Notes: generated from the sequence alone by a model not told the origin. A DNA stretch of 64,000 bases from Diphasiastrum complanatum (GCA_029204225.1 CM055095.1:67109940-67173939); one strand, 5' to 3'. Positions 46,058 through 61,465 are shown, numbered from the stretch's first letter. Numbers and translations are program-made.

Positions 46058-47042
46058 TGAAAATAAAATCCAAACAAGAAAAAACTCAACGTCAAATTAT
46101 TACAGGATCTGCACAGACTGATGATTCAGACTATTTCTTAGATCGACAAGAGAAATATCTTTGTAGGTGTTTAAGACAACCATGAAGGAAGCGATACAAT
46201 TAGGTGTCTATGATAGCCATGCTTACTTCGAATAATATATTGTGTATGAGTCATGGGAACAAGTATTAGTAGCAGAGAAAGAAGTTATCGGAAAGCATTC
46301 ATTAATGTAAATACATATAAAGAAATAGAGAATCTATATATTAGCTTGTTGTAGTAACAACGATCAGATCATGATCCCATATCCGAGAATGGTTCAAAGT
46401 ACTAATGCACTATGTGTTGTAATCCTACTATGTTGGTTACAGATTGAATAATATCTCTACTTCTAGGATTACTTTCACTTTCTCTAATGATCTTTGATTC
46501 TATAAGATCAGATAGTCTGATACAATGGAGTTCACAGAGGAACTCTTATTCATGCTTTTGCTGATCTCTAATTGATCTTCGACTCTTCTCTCGTTCTTGT
46601 TCTCGTATTGTATTGATCAACTGATTTATTGTGTATATACATACATTAGTTGCAGCAGTCATGAAGATTACAAGTGTACTGTCTAGTATAAACTGTGTAG
46701 GTAACAGTCGTGAAGTGGTGCAGCTACTACATAGTGAATGGGGATGTAGTCTGTATTGGATAGAGCAAAGGGAGAGCTTTCTATTGAGTGGTGATAGTCG
46801 ACAGCAGACATCAAGGGTGTCAAATGAGTCGAGTCGATTGTTTTCCCTTGAGTCGATGTCGTTGGAGTCGGAGTTGGGTCTGTCGAAGTCGATCATGCTC
46901 TGCTTCAAAAGTTGATGTATATACAGACTATTCGACTTATGTGAATAAGGTTTTCTGTTGTTTTAGAGAGAGAATATTTACATAGTATATGAGTACTCAG
47001 GACATGCATTTAGCTGAGTATGAGTAAAGATTAACTCCATCA
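46058..47042 (-). mobile_element. Copia LTR, left copy
   Basis: The right end GATTAACTCCATCA adjoins CTCCCCCTTAA, the complement of a polypurine tract. The left end is next to the primer site. Matches 47,272-48,186 over about 915 bp. Confidence 0.7.
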
Positions 47043-47044
47043 CT

Positions 47045-47271
47045 CCCCCTTAAGCCTAACTCTTAGGATCCTGAATTAATAAGGTTGCATAAGACAACAT
47101 GCTTGTCCCTTGACAGTGTTGGAGTTAAACATTATTAGTATGACATTAAGTTAATTCGACAACTTTTTCATGACAATGAAATTGAGATTCAACGTGTTTA
47201 GTTCTAGAGTGAGTTCGTGGGTTCAGTGGATGCAATGTATTTGGATGCTTATTACAAGATATGCACATACT
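47045..47271 (-). pseudogene. Copia pol C-terminal scrap with polypurine tract
   Basis: The minus strand encodes NPRTHSRTKHVESQFHCHEK, the last segment of copia RNase H, followed by AAGGGGGAG just before the LTR start TGATGGAGTTAA. Everything between this scrap and the other LTR has been deleted. Confidence 0.7.
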
Positions 47272-48186
47272 GTTGACTCAGACTATTTCTTAGATCGACA
47301 AGAGGAATATCTTTGTAAGTGTTTGAGACAACCATGAAAGTAGCAATATAGCTAGGTGTCTATGATAGCCATGCTTCCTTCGAATAAGATATTGTGTATG
47401 AGTTGTGGGAACAAGTATCAGTAGCAGAGAAAGAACTTATCAGAAAGCATTGATCAGTGCAAACACATATAAAGAAATAGAAAATTTATATATTAGCTTG
47501 TTGTAGTAACAATGAATAGATCACAATCCTCTGTCCAAGAATGGTTCACAATACTGATGCACTATGTGTTGTAATCCTACTATGCTGGTTACAAATCGAA
47601 TAATATCTCTAATTGTAGAATTAATTTCACTCTCTCTAATGATATCTGATTCTATGGAATCAGATAGTATGATACAGTGGAGTTCACGGAGGAACTCTGA
47701 TTTACACTTCTGCTGATCTTTGATTGATCTTTGACTCTTCTCTCATTCTTGTTCTCGTATTGTATTGATCAACTAATTTATTGTGTATGTACATACATCA
47801 GTTGCAGCGGTCATGAAGATTACAACTCTATTGTTTAGTTTAAACTGTGTAGGTAACAGTCGTGAAGTGGTGCGATTACTACATAGTGAATGGGGACGTA
47901 GTCTGTATTGGATAGAATAGAGGGAGAGCTTCCTATTGAGTGGTGATAGTTGACGTTGAGGGTGCTGAATGAGTCGAGTCGACTGTTTGCCCTTGAGTCG
48001 ATGTCACTAGAGTTGGAGTTGGATGTCGAAGTCAATCCTACTCTGCTTTAAAAGTCGATGTATATTTTTGACTGTTCGACTTATGCGAGTAAGGTTGCAT
48101 GTTGTGGTAGAGAGAGAATATTTACATAGTATAGGAGTACTCAAGAGATGAATTCAGATGAGTAGGAATAAAAATTAACTCCGTCA
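47272..48186 (-). mobile_element. Copia LTR, right copy, truncated at its inner end
   Basis: Matches 46,120-47,042 but lacks the terminal stretch of about 60 bp next to the primer site. It ends GATTAACTCCGTCA at 48,186. Confidence 0.7.
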
Positions 48187-48449
48187 CCGATCTATGAGGA
48201 TCTCTATCAACAAGCTTTATCATGTGATCCTCTGATGGACTGTGTCGACTATCCATTTGTCGATGAACAAGGTTATTAGGAATGGCCACCAGACCCATAT
48301 GGTTATTATTGAAAATCTAGCAAATCTATGTTCTTGTTGATCACCATCAACAAATAAAGCCTCAGGATTTACATAAGCGATATCCTATCCACGCCTTTCT
48401 TGACGCATTTTCTCATCAACAATAAACGTATCAACATCCTTCTTCCACA
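48187..48449. other. Spacer
   Basis: No gene recognised. Confidence 0.4.
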
Positions 48450-48764
48450 TCAAACACATACAAGTGTCATGGGATCGTTTCTCACCTGCAACTTCGATTC
48501 TCTTTGTACCAAATGATTTATCCCTATTGGCATGGCCTCAAGCTCAAGGTCATCCTCCCCATCATCAGACTCACCCTCATCCTCCTCATCCTCATCCTCA
48601 TCCTCATTCTCAGTGGCGAATTCCTCATCTAAGTTAGAGGGAGTCTCAAAGGTGTCTGAGACTGCTTGATGGCTTGGAACCTCTCCTGCGTTCGTGCACA
48701 CAAGGAAATTGAAATCAGGACTTAGGATTGACATTACTTTTAACCAATGTTTCATGGGGGTCAT
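48450..48764 (-). pseudogene. Acidic C-terminal tail related to the hAT transposase tail
   Basis: Encodes an Asp/Glu run (ENEDEDEDEEDEGESDDGED) preceded by AGEVPSHQAV. The same arrangement recurs at about 49,560-49,700, next to hAT sequence, so this is probably a second, truncated hAT copy. Confidence 0.4.
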
Positions 48765-49484
48765 TTCTTACGTCATTTTGAAACGACTGGTTTGAGTTCG
48801 AAATGGAAATTATTTTTTAGGTTTTTATTTTTTTTTGAAAATAAGTTTTTAAGGGTTTACACATTCATAGAAAGTCTAGTACCAAGTAGATACATCCACT
48901 TTCATGAGAATGCTCTAGAGAATGCAATTTCAAGAAGAGAAACTATGTATGGTGACTATGGTCGCTTTCCTCAGTCAATTATTGCTATTGTCATGCCCAT
49001 TGCCGGTACAAAGCTTATGGCCCTTGAGAAATCACGCTCAAGTCACAAGTGCATTCGGGAAGTATGCAAACAATGACCATCATCATCTTTAGAGTCTTGT
49101 AACTTGTAAGTACTAAGAGAACAAGAAGTTTAGCTCGTGAGTGTTTGCATATGACCATTGCCACATGGTAGTAGGTACTCGATAAAATGTCAACAAACAC
49201 ACTTCTATGCACGCAACACATTACAGTCTCAAACATCCAAAAAACTTCCAGAATTATAAATAGTAAAGCTATAAACTATACAATGTATTGACCAGTGACC
49301 AATGACAAATCACAAATTACAATTAAAGAGTCAAAAGTTTAAACTTTAGTCTTTAAAGTAAAAGCATAAATAACAAGAGTGTCAAGCGTGGCCTCAAGGC
49401 TCAAGCTCGAGGCCCCATGAGTCATATGTATAACTACTATGCTAGAGCCTAGAGTATGCCAGTTGAGTATTGAGTGAAAAAGCA

Positions 49485-49512
49485 GACCCCCCCCCCCCCC
49501 CCTTCCCCCCCG
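49485..49512. repeat. Poly-C tract with two T interruptions
   Basis: Runs of C around CCTTCC and CCGCCCC at the start of the duplicated acidic-tail region. Confidence 0.9.
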
Positions 49513-49539
49513 CCCCTATCTAGGCTCTACCTGCCCACC

Positions 49540-51600
49540 TCAGAAGCTGCCGTCGTCGAGGCACTAGCATGGACTCAAGCTCAAGGTCATCCTCCCCATC
49601 ATTAGATTCACTCTCATCCTCACCCTCAGTGATGGAGTCCTCATCTCTGAGTCAGAGGGACTCTAAGAGGTGTCTAAGATTACTGGATGGCTCGGACCCT
49701 CTCCTGCGCTCATGGTCCTACCTGATGCAACAACTCGAGTGGTAGGCTTGTGCAGTTCACACAAGGAAATTGGAATCAGGACTTAGGATTGACATTATTT
49801 TTAACTTCCAAATTACAATTTGCAATCTTGAATCTAGTATACCTACAAAGTACTAATAGAAAGCAGTGAATTAGGGGATCGGGCATCGAAATCAACCTGC
49901 AGCTACTAAGGCCTCCCGATGGAGTAAAGCATAGACATCCTCCTCCTCTTGTGATCTTGGTGGCAACTCTGGAACCCTTGCCACATTGATGTCATTGGGA
50001 TTAACCTATGCAATTAAACCAAGATCTCGATTCTTAGTACTGGTAAACGATTTTTAAAAAATAGCAAATTCAAATGTTTAACATTGAAACTTGAAGGCTC
50101 TTAGTCCAAACTCTAGAGAATTCAGATTACCTGTGTGGGCTCCCCGGTCTCCCTTAGTTTCTTTAGAAGTCGTAGGTTGGCATGCACATAGACCAACCTC
50201 TCCAGCTACACAGTAGAAAGTTCCTCCTCTTCGTATGAATCAGAGAAAACACACTCCAATATCTCTCGCATGCAACTGCTGCACAATCTTGTGAGAGGAC
50301 ACGTATGGCAAGTTTCTGCAACTTGGGTTCCCATACTTCATCCACCATGAAGCAGGGCGCAATTGCCCTTCTCTTAGCATGGCACCAAAATCAAGGTGCT
50401 CGGTCCTGAACATTCAACATTCATCACCATTCAAAATAGTAAATAGTAAATGCTTACTACTAACTTAGACTTCAGTACATACTAAATAGATGAAATTTGA
50501 ATCATGATTCATGATGGCACGAAGTGGCAAGTAATAAGTTATAACTACCAAGTAATTACTACTAGCTAGTTTGTAATTACTAATTACATACCTGAATAAA
50601 TTCAAGTCATCCATGAGTGCATCTTGAACCCTAGGATCAAGATAGATAGAGGAGACGTAGGAATGCCATCTCTGCCTGAGATCTCAATCATGGAATTGAT
50701 CTTCCTTCCTCCATAGTGGATGAAGCAAGCAAGCCACGACATGCAGAGGTTGATGGAACCATAACCACATGTCTAGAAACAAGCCGCATACTTCTTCTAG
50801 CTTGCAAACAATCATGAGTGAAGTTTGAATATCCAAGTCTCACGAACCATGCTTCTGATTATGATTATCAAATTTACAAATACTCATTACTATTTACTAA
50901 TCATGAATGTTCAATGAAGAATTAGCATATACCTGTCAGTAGCTATATGCTAGTGCAACTTCGAAGCTACTCTCCCAATTATCCATAAACTCATAGAGAA
51001 GGCCTAAAGTGCAACCCTCTCTATCAGTAAGGTGCACCACATTATAGATAGTTGCATGGATGTGATAATGGCCCATGCATCATCCCAAAATGCAGTAGAC
51101 ATCACAGTCGCCTCACACTGTCTTCAACTAGGAGGTCAAGGTAGTGTGCAGCACATGGAGTCCAAAAATCCAAGGGTACATCTCATTCATGAGCTTCCCC
51201 ATGACAACACAATTGGATGCGTTATCCGTGACAAGTTGCATTGGAATTCCGAACAAACGTCGAATCATAACTCAAGAACATTCAACATTGAGCATTCGGG
51301 AATCCGCAAAGTTCAAACAAGTCACAATGTAACTTCAAAGCTCAATGTTGAAACTTGAAAGTGCATACCTGGACAACATTTTCTTTTCCAACCTCCTCAA
51401 TGGCCTATGAGATGTACTCAAACAATCTACTGCCATCCAATGCCATGCCTCAAAAACATGGTGCCCATGCAAGAAGACACCAATATATTCACAATATGAT
51501 GCCTCCTTGCATCGGTCCAACCATCTGATAGCATCCATACCTAGAACATTCGACAACAATTTCAACTATCAAGTAGCTTGCAGGCCTCAAGCTACTAGGT
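49540..51600 (-). pseudogene. hAT-superfamily transposase remnant
   Basis: Minus-strand pieces in order: MDAIRWLDRCKEASYCEY at about 51,540-51,480; a DUF659-like block at 51,240-51,130 (QLVTDNASNCVVMGKLMNEM, then IFGLHVLHT); and the C-terminal dimerisation domain at 50,348-50,163 (LQKLAIRVLSQDCAAVACERYWSVF, then HTKRRNFL). The acidic tail is at about 49,700-49,560. hAT transposases cut and paste DNA elements and leave 8-bp duplications. Frames are broken throughout and element ends were not found. The later piece VYVHANLR is readable only after a shift at about 50,200. Confidence 0.75.
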
Positions 51601-51789
51601 TACTAACTAGAGCAGTGAGCACTCAACATTGAATACAAGGAGTCAAATAAAGTTGAATTTTGAAAGTTGAGGCTTTTAACTAACTTGCAAAGCTAGAAAT
51701 TGAAAGTTCAAAGTTGAAACTTGAAAGTACTAAGTGCAAAGGTTTTGAAGAGGTAAGGTATACCTCGCCCATGACTCTTCCTAATGGGT

Positions 51790-52045
51790 TGTAGGTCATT
51801 ATCCACGGACTGTTGCTCAACATATAGCTCTCTTGTCCTCAACTGCTCCATGCTCGGGCCCGCTCACTCAACACCAATACGAGATACTTGCATCATATCC
51901 CTCCATGTAGGAGTGCATGTGCCTAACTAGCCTTAGGTGGGTGTTGTAATGCACCAACTTGATTAGCCGAGGAACACTGAGCTTGTTGCGTCTCTTTGTG
52001 TGCATAACAAACCAAGTGCTCCAGTTCCGTTCAACAATATGACTA
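51790..52045 (-). pseudogene. Second hAT dimerisation domain
   Basis: The minus strand encodes ERNWSTWFVMHTKRRNKLS, then RLIKLVHYNTHLRL and a short tail to a stop at about 51,870. This is the same domain as at 50,163-50,348 but clearly diverged, and it lies upstream of the first element's start, so two hAT copies are present. Confidence 0.7.
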
Positions 52046-52432
52046 TGAGGAAGAATCAGCTTTCAAAAAATTTCAAATCATAGAAGTTATCTATAGTTTT
52101 GGCTTTTCTAAAAATTTGAGTTTTGAAACCCTAAAACTGAATCGCCGATTCGAAAATCCTAGGACCGATTTGAATAGGGAAAATAGGCCGATTTGGCCGA
52201 TTCCAATTCGATCGATTCTGAATAGGAAGGAAACTTTAAACAGAGTAACATTGCTCATAAGAGTGAAGACTTTGCTACTCATAAGTAATGATACACTGGG
52301 ACTATTGAAGTAAGACGCCCAAACCAACCGAACTACCATCAGTCTTGACAATGAACTTCTGATCAAACTAAGGTAAACACATAGAAACAACAACGTGACG
52401 AAAACTATCAAGGTTGTCTAACAATCATAATT

Positions 52433-52925
52433 TTACAAGAAAGAATAAGATTTCTTCAAAAGTATGAAGAGTGCGGCAAAATGTGGAATAGGATGGTGAG
52501 TAGCCAAACCCAAAAATATACGAACATGATGAACATCAGTACGCATAGGCCAATCTTGAATAACCTGGACCTTATGAGGATCAAGATGAATACGACCATC
52601 ACAAATAAAAAAACCTAAAAACTCCATCTTTGGAATAGCAAAAGAGCACTTAGACATTTTAGCAAACAACAGATGAGTAACAAGTAACTGAAAAACAGAA
52701 GAAAGATGGGAAACATGCTTGCAAAGAGAAGAACTTAAAATGAGAATGTCATCAAGATAAACTAAAAATCCCGACGAAAAAGTGGATGCATAACATTACT
52801 CATGACATTATGAAGTGTAGGTGGACCATTTGTAACACCAAAAGCAAGCACACGAAACTCATGAAGGCCAAGGTGAATACAAAAAGTAGTCTTATACCCA
52901 TCAGAAGGCTGATATATAAAAATAG
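52433..52925 (-). pseudogene. Ty3/gypsy reverse transcriptase fragment
   Basis: Read from 52,925 down: PSDGYKTTF, LGLHEFRVLAFGVTNGPPT, then a stop and the catalytic VYLDDILIL (about 52,770), followed by FAKMSKCSFAIPKMEFLGFFI and DPHKVQVIQDW with IFLGLA. This covers RT fingers to thumb only, with no other domain beside it. Few disablements compared with other gypsy pieces here. Confidence 0.85.
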
Positions 52926-54090
52926 CCAATAGTGTTTGTAAAAACTAAAACTAGTTTTTGATTTCATGATATTGAGTTCATTAAAATTTATATATGGTTG
53001 GCAAGTTGGAAAGCCATAGTGCTTTACATCGTCACTAATTCATATGTACTAAAAGATTGAAGTTGCTCACAATGCCATACATGTATATAGTTGGAATGCC
53101 AAATGGAAAAGTTGCAAAGATTTGGAACATGGATGATAATCTAGCTACCTATAAGTTGTTTTGATGTCTATTACAGTGTGAATAATGACTAGTAATGTTG
53201 TCCGTGTCATCTGAAGTGGCATGCGCATCATAACCATCAAAAACGGTTCAAGGGTAGTTTTTCACTCCTACAAGAAGATGAGTAGTGCGCCTGTGCTCAT
53301 TTTGAAGATACATCAAGAGAGAGCGTGAGAGAAAGAGAGAAGAATTCATGCTTTGTTTCATAACAGGACAATAAAGAAAGTACAGCTTCTGCATGTTATT
53401 GCAGCCATTGATTGGCATTTTGCTGCTTTCCACTTTCTTGATTATGAATGCGTGATGTTTTTCCTATGCTGTGGATTTCAGATCTCTTAATCCTGATAAT
53501 GGATTGTTGTTAGTTGCGTTATTGATCATAAGCATTAACAAAATATCTTGTATAGATTTTATGGTATTGGATTAGTGGATGAGCATACTATCGACAAGTG
53601 TCATGTCTATATGTTATTCTGGTCACCCAAGAAGTTTGAATCTGAACTTTGCAGGGATGATTTGTGTGGACATTGATTAAAATCTTTGAACTCTGATAGC
53701 GTTCTGATAGTAAATTACTGTCAGGATAGGTTCCTAATTACTTCCAACAGTTTCTTACTTGTCAATGAGATACAATTTATCATCTTCCAAATCTCCAATC
53801 CGACAATGTGACAACGGACTTGAACTTGCAAAAATTCACTCCATACAGACTTGGTCAACTCTCAAAGATCCCCTGAAGTTGGTTAGTTGTTATGTCTTGC
53901 AACCCACTGTTACAAACCCTCAAATGTAAGCTTGTCACTCCAAACTCACCAGTGTAAGAAGTGCAACCATGGGCCACTACCTACCTTGCCATTTTTGAGT
54001 CACACGGTTTGCCTTCAATTGTTGGCCGAACCAGCATGTATTCTCATTCAACAACTTGGAAGCCTCATACACACTATGTCATATTTTCAG
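52926..54090. other. Intergenic, nothing recognised
   Basis: No coding signal or LTR end that I can support; short frames at 53,248 and 53,887 lack motifs. Confidence 0.45.
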
Positions 54091-54522
54091 TCATTCAGTT
54101 TCTAATCTGTGGGACATTTCCTCCATAGAGGATGTCCGTTGATTGATAACTTTTGTCAGCTTCATGGCTTGGGTAGCCACTGTAGTGTACGCAACCTGGT
54201 AATAGGTGGCTTCACTAGCAGCTAGATTTCCCTTGAGTACTTCTATATTTGTATTCTCTCTAGTCTTACTAGACAATTGTCTTAGCAGCTGGGCTTTTAG
54301 GATGGACGTTCTATCGATCCAACTATCAATCAAAGAAGTGTCCACACAACCATAGGGTGAGAATCGGAGATAGCAGCAGGGGTCTCTACAATTGCACTCC
54401 TTGGGGAGTGGTGTCGCCCTAATCATAGAGGACATGTCTGTTGGATGGTGTATCATGTACATAATGATCCTTTCCAGAGTCTGGCTCCTCGGTACTAACC
54501 ACACCTTGGAAAAAAGACACAT
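54091..54522 (-). CDS. Open frame of uncertain reality beside a copia primer site
   Basis: 143 codons without stop; 5' of it (to the right) is a copia primer site and LTR. It has no gag zinc knuckle or UBN2 motif. C-terminal half: SKTRENTNIEVLKGNLAASE, MKLTKVINQRTSSMEEM. It could be a diverged gag or a chance frame. Confidence 0.2.
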   Translation of the reverse strand: MCLFSKVWLVPRSQTLERIIMYMIHHPTDMSSMIRATPLPKECNCRDPCCYLRFSPYGCVDTSLIDSWIDRTSILKAQLLRQLSSKTRENTNIEVLKGNLAASEATYYQVAYTTVATQAMKLTKVINQRTSSMEEMSHRLETE

Positions 54523-54756
54523 CAGCGGTAGATTTGGTGGGTGTAGTCATGTCGATATGCTATGACATGGGCTGCACAAATCCACTCTAACTAAAAGGTG
54601 AACTCTATGGGGTTTTAACAAACCCTAGTGGCCCGTGGGCCAGTATCATGTTCTTCAGCAGTAGTATCAGCAACAGTGGCATCAGTGTCAGAAATTGATA
54701 GTTTATCAGAGATGATTGACTGATATCGGATTAGAGGAGTTCTGATAAAAACAGAG

Positions 54757-54767
54757 GCTCTGATACC
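54757..54767 (-). other. Primer-binding site, minus strand
   Basis: CTCTGATACCA on the plus strand, that is TGGTATCAGAG on the minus strand, followed by TGTCGGAAATC, an LTR end. Confidence 0.7.
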
Positions 54768-55133
54768 ATGTCGGAAATCAGTGAGAATGAGCGGAAGCTG
54801 ATGAGCGAGCTTGGTGTAGGATTGGAAGCACCACAGTTAGCAGTAGATCGTTCAAAATGAATGATTCACAGATGCACAATGAAACAATATAGTAGTAGGG
54901 CTGAAATTGCACTTTGATTAATATCAACAAAATGAGTACAATTGCTTGAAGTAATAACTTTAGCTGGTTGAGCGTGATAACGCTAGCTACAAAAACTACA
55001 AAATCAGAAGAAATTTTTTATGAAGTTTATGTTAATTAACTTACTACCTATCCATAGTTTATTTGTCTATTACAAAATATCTTCTACTTGCTAAATATCT
55101 AATTAGCATTAAATGCTATCTGTCTCATTTATT
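54768..55133 (-). mobile_element. Copia LTR, minus strand
   Basis: Bounded by the primer site on its left and by TATCCCCCTTTCC, the complement of a polypurine tract, at 55,134-55,147 on its right. About 366 bp. Confidence 0.6.
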
Positions 55134-55459
55134 ATATCCCCCTTTCCATTAGCACTTATGTCAATTTTGCATAATGAGATGTAAATAGAACATTAAAAAT
55201 AAAATAGAATCATGATAGATGATTTTCCCCTTGCTTAAATTTTTGATATTTATGTAAAATAGCAACACACATGTGAAATCAATCGTATGGGTGAGTGCTA
55301 GCTTGGTTTCTCCATATGGCACTTCATGTGAGGTAAATACAACATGAAAGACCATGTATGAGTTGTCTATTGCCATCTAGCCATTGAAGATCTCCAACTC
55401 CTATAAAACCTATGACTGAATGAGGGCCAAAATAAAGCTTCCTTTGCTCCCTTACCATG

Positions 55460-55460
<1 letters not shown>

Positions 55461-55508
<48 letters not shown>
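55461..55508. repeat. (CA)n microsatellite
   Basis: Twenty-four uninterrupted CA units. Confidence 0.97.
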
Positions 55509-55509
<1 letters not shown>

Positions 55510-55689
55510 TTCCATTTTGATGTCTCTTTCTTACTCCAAATGACTAATTTCCACTTGGTGTTGATGAAGCCCTTTAAGGTCAACCTCATAAGGATATTAT
55601 AACCTTTGTTCATAAGTATATTTCCATATTTGAACCTTTGGAAAGCTCCCTTTCAAACATTTGATTAAGGTCCAACAACATTACATCAA

Positions 55690-56290
55690 ATCTCCTTTCG
55701 CTAGCCATAGTGAGAACATTGGCACCATCATAAAGCAAAACATAGATGCTATGTGTGATGTTCATATTCGATATAGAGGATTTGGAATAGTCCTTGATGT
55801 GGATATTTATTCTTGATAGTTAATTTATTTAACTCTTTATAATCAACACACATATGGAATCCTCCATCTTTCTTTGCTTTTAGAAAAACAGAAGCATCCA
55901 TGGTGATTTATTAGCTTTTATATATCCCATCTTAAGATAATTTTCAATCTGATTATTTCTTCTTTATGAGAAAACCAATACGATTGTCTAAAAATAGGAT
56001 GACTACCTAGAATTAGGAGCATTGGTACTTTGCCTTCCCAAGTCTCCAACTTGAGTTGATTGAACCATTGATCAATAGAATACTAACTTTCTAAATTTTT
56101 ACTATTTCTCAAAACAAATAAATCATTAGGCAAATAACAAGTCGTACTGAAGGAACATTCACACTCACCATCAATCAGATGAATTTTCAGTTTCAAATTT
56201 TGATTACTTGACATCCCAATAGCTTGAGTTGCAAGTTTCTTCCATTCTGGGCATAATTTCATTACGTGTCTAAGCTTATTGCAAATTAAA
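55690..56290 (-). pseudogene. Ty3/gypsy reverse transcriptase start, short remnant
   Basis: Minus-strand translation at about 55,895-55,790 reads VFLKAKKDGGFHMCVDYKEL followed by NKLTIKNKYP, the typical RT palm start. The flanks are too decayed to follow. Confidence 0.65.
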
Positions 56291-56379
56291 TTTAAAAATT
56301 AGAAACTAAAATTTAGAAAGAAAAAAAAAGAAATGGCTACATTGTTGGGAACCAAGGATCCATCTACTTTCAGGGGAAG

Positions 56380-56498
56380 TGGAGCCTGCAAATGAGCAAG
56401 TTGTGGATATTTTTACCAAAGGACTTGGCAAAGAAAAGTTTCAAAAGTTTAGAGAACTTCTAGGAGTAATAGATAACAAAGTAAACATTAAGGGTGAG
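56380..56498 (+). pseudogene. Copia pol C-terminus with polypurine tract
   Basis: Encodes EPANEQVVDIFTKGLGKEKF then QKFRELLGVIDNK, the standard last residues of copia RNase H. The tract TAAGGGTGAG directly precedes the LTR. Confidence 0.85.
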
Positions 56499-59286
<2,788 letters not shown>

Positions 59287-59613
59287 TGTTGGATTTGAAA
59301 GCTTAGGTTTACTGAGACGGTATAAACCTGTCAGTACAATGCTTTCCTTTTTTGACAGTGTACACACGTCCTTGTCACGATTTCAATATGGTTATGCATG
59401 TGTTGCATACTAGCATAGGTGTTGGGACTTGGTCTTGTCGGCGACAACCTTGCCATGCGGGACTGCCCCAAGAAGAAAAACTCTATGTATATAGTAGTGA
59501 TAGTAGAGAGAGGATCTTCAAATGGCTTTTGAATACTTTCTTTTATCAGCCTATGTGTGCTTGATAGCTTATGGTGATTGGTAGCATTATTGAAAATGTG
59601 ATCCATCTTGTCA
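59287..59613 (+). repeat. 5' LTR of the deleted copia element
   Basis: 327 bp; its first 100 bp recur at 60,582-60,677. Confidence 0.8.
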
Positions 59614-60581
59614 GTGGTATCACAGCGCTGGTGAGGTGCAGGTTGGTTGCTACATAGCCAAATTTAGAGAAATCCAAAGAGCCAATAAAGTTGATTTAAA
59701 GCTATCGAACTAGTGCTGAAAAAGCTAGTATTAGCTTTAGGGTCTTGGAATTTGCAGAGAAGCTACAAGTGCAAGCCATAAGCAATTTACATGAATCAAT
59801 GAAGTGGAAATCTAAAGAAATTATGAATTTTTCAGTTTTCGTGGGATATTGAAATTTTTTACAAGAAAGCAAGGTTATTTGCCGTCGATACCACACCAAT
59901 TGATAAGCAGTCAGTTCCAGGACATAGTACAAGCAGCAGGGCAATCTCAGGGAGGTGTGCATGTGCAAATGTATGGTCGGGAATTGCTCAAGAACTCTGG
60001 TCTTTGGTGAGCTAGGGGGGTTGCAAAAACTCAAGAAATCAAGCTACATGAGGACAATTATAAGGTTGTAAAAAAATGGATGGTGCAATAGGTGGTGGGC
60101 GCAAGTGCTGCCAAAGTGTCATGCATGGCCATGAGCCAGAGGAGGAGTTGGATCAATTTGTGGCTGGCAGCCATAGCTGCAAGCTTGGGTTTCAAAAAAC
60201 CAAAAGAAGGAGAAGAGAAGGGGCAACGGACCTCACACGTGCCCAATTGGAAGAGAACTTAGTGTAAAGTGGGATCTCGCCACTATAGGAGTTCCCTTTG
60301 ACACACAAGCAGATTCGTGATCTTCAAATCCGGCCCAAAGTTGATCCATGACCCAAATCGTGTGTCTTTGGGAGAGGTAGGCTTGTAGGATCAAGCTAGA
60401 TGGCACTGCAAAGATGACCTAAAAATGTGTGTTTAATAATAAGGTTAAAATAGTATATTGTAGCAATGTTGATCAAATATCTAATGTTCTTACAAAACCG
60501 TTAAGTAAGGACAAGTTTAAGATGTTTAGAAATAAGCTTTCTGTTTGTATCATTGAAAGTAAACTTAAGCTAGAGGGAGAG

Positions 60582-60680
60582 TGTTGGATTTGAAAGCTTA
60601 GGCTTATTGTGACAATAGAAATTCATTAGCACAATGCTTTCCTTTTTTGACAATGTCTGTCATGATTTCAATATGGTCTT
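60582..60680 (+). repeat. 3' LTR of the deleted copia element, truncated
   Basis: About 95 bp matching the LTR start, ended by the insertion beginning at 60,688. Confidence 0.75.
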
Positions 60681-60687
60681 TGAAAAA

Positions 60688-61288
60688 TGTTAAAATCTAG
60701 CATCTAGATTATTGCCATGTGGCATCTTGATGGATAGCCAAGTGTCATCCACATGTGTACATAATTAGGATTAGATTATGTTGAATCAAGTCACAGCTCT
60801 TAAAATATGCTCATGTCAAGGCCAAAAATCACGGTGCTAGATTATAGAGATTTTTTGGTGTGCTCGGCCACCTCCAAGATGAGCCACCTTGACTCGAGGC
60901 ATCTTGAGCCTAACTTGCTTGATCTAAGGCATTAAGTCCTCTCAAATCTTAGATATGGATTTGGAGCTCATTTGTATATACACTTTTTGGAGATCGAGAT
61001 TGATCGTGATGTTTGAAATTTTGCGCTTGCAAGTAGATTTAATGCATGATGAATGTATGATTTTTTCTTATGAATTGATTTGAAATTGATAAGAGTTCCC
61101 TACTATTCACACATGTGAAAGGCCATGAGGATCAACAAGTGCTATTTCGATTGTGGTGTTCAAAGGCAATTGCCAAATTAGATGCAAAATAGCTAGATTT
61201 GTTGTCTAGTTTTCAATCATAGAGCAATCCTTGATGTTTGATTCATGTTTGGAGATCCAAATGAGGTTGAAACCCTCTAATTTTACCA
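60688..61288 (+). mobile_element. Copia-type 5' LTR inserted into the previous 3' LTR
   Basis: Starts TGTTAAAATCTAG and ends in TTTTACCA, directly before the primer site at 61,289. About 601 bp, no coding content. Confidence 0.6.
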
Positions 61289-61301
61289 TGGTATCAAAGC
61301 C
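61289..61301 (+). other. Primer-binding site
   Basis: TGGTATCAAAGCC, complementary to initiator tRNA-Met with one change. Confidence 0.65.
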
Positions 61302-61465
61302 ATGATCCAAGAATTCACCAAGTCCATCCAAAATTAGCAAGTTTTTCATGATCTAAGTGAATTTTTGAAGCAATTCATAAACTTGATTGGATCTTGAGCT
61401 TGGTACTCTGATTCTAATCAAAACTTGGGTGGTTTTAGGATCAAATTGTTCATTTCACTGTGTGA

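Larger units (their letters stand above)
59287..60680 (+). mobile_element. Internally deleted Ty1/copia element
   Basis: 5' LTR 59,287-59,613 (TGTTGGATTTG to CTTGTCA), primer site TGGTATCACAGC at 59,615-59,626, polypurine tract AGAGGGAGAG at 60,572-60,581 and 3' LTR start at 60,582. The only recognisable coding piece is NVDQISNVLTKPLSKDKF at about 60,455-60,510, the copia pol end. The rest of gag-pol is lost. The 3' LTR matches the 5' one for about 95 bp and is then cut by another LTR. Confidence 0.85.
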
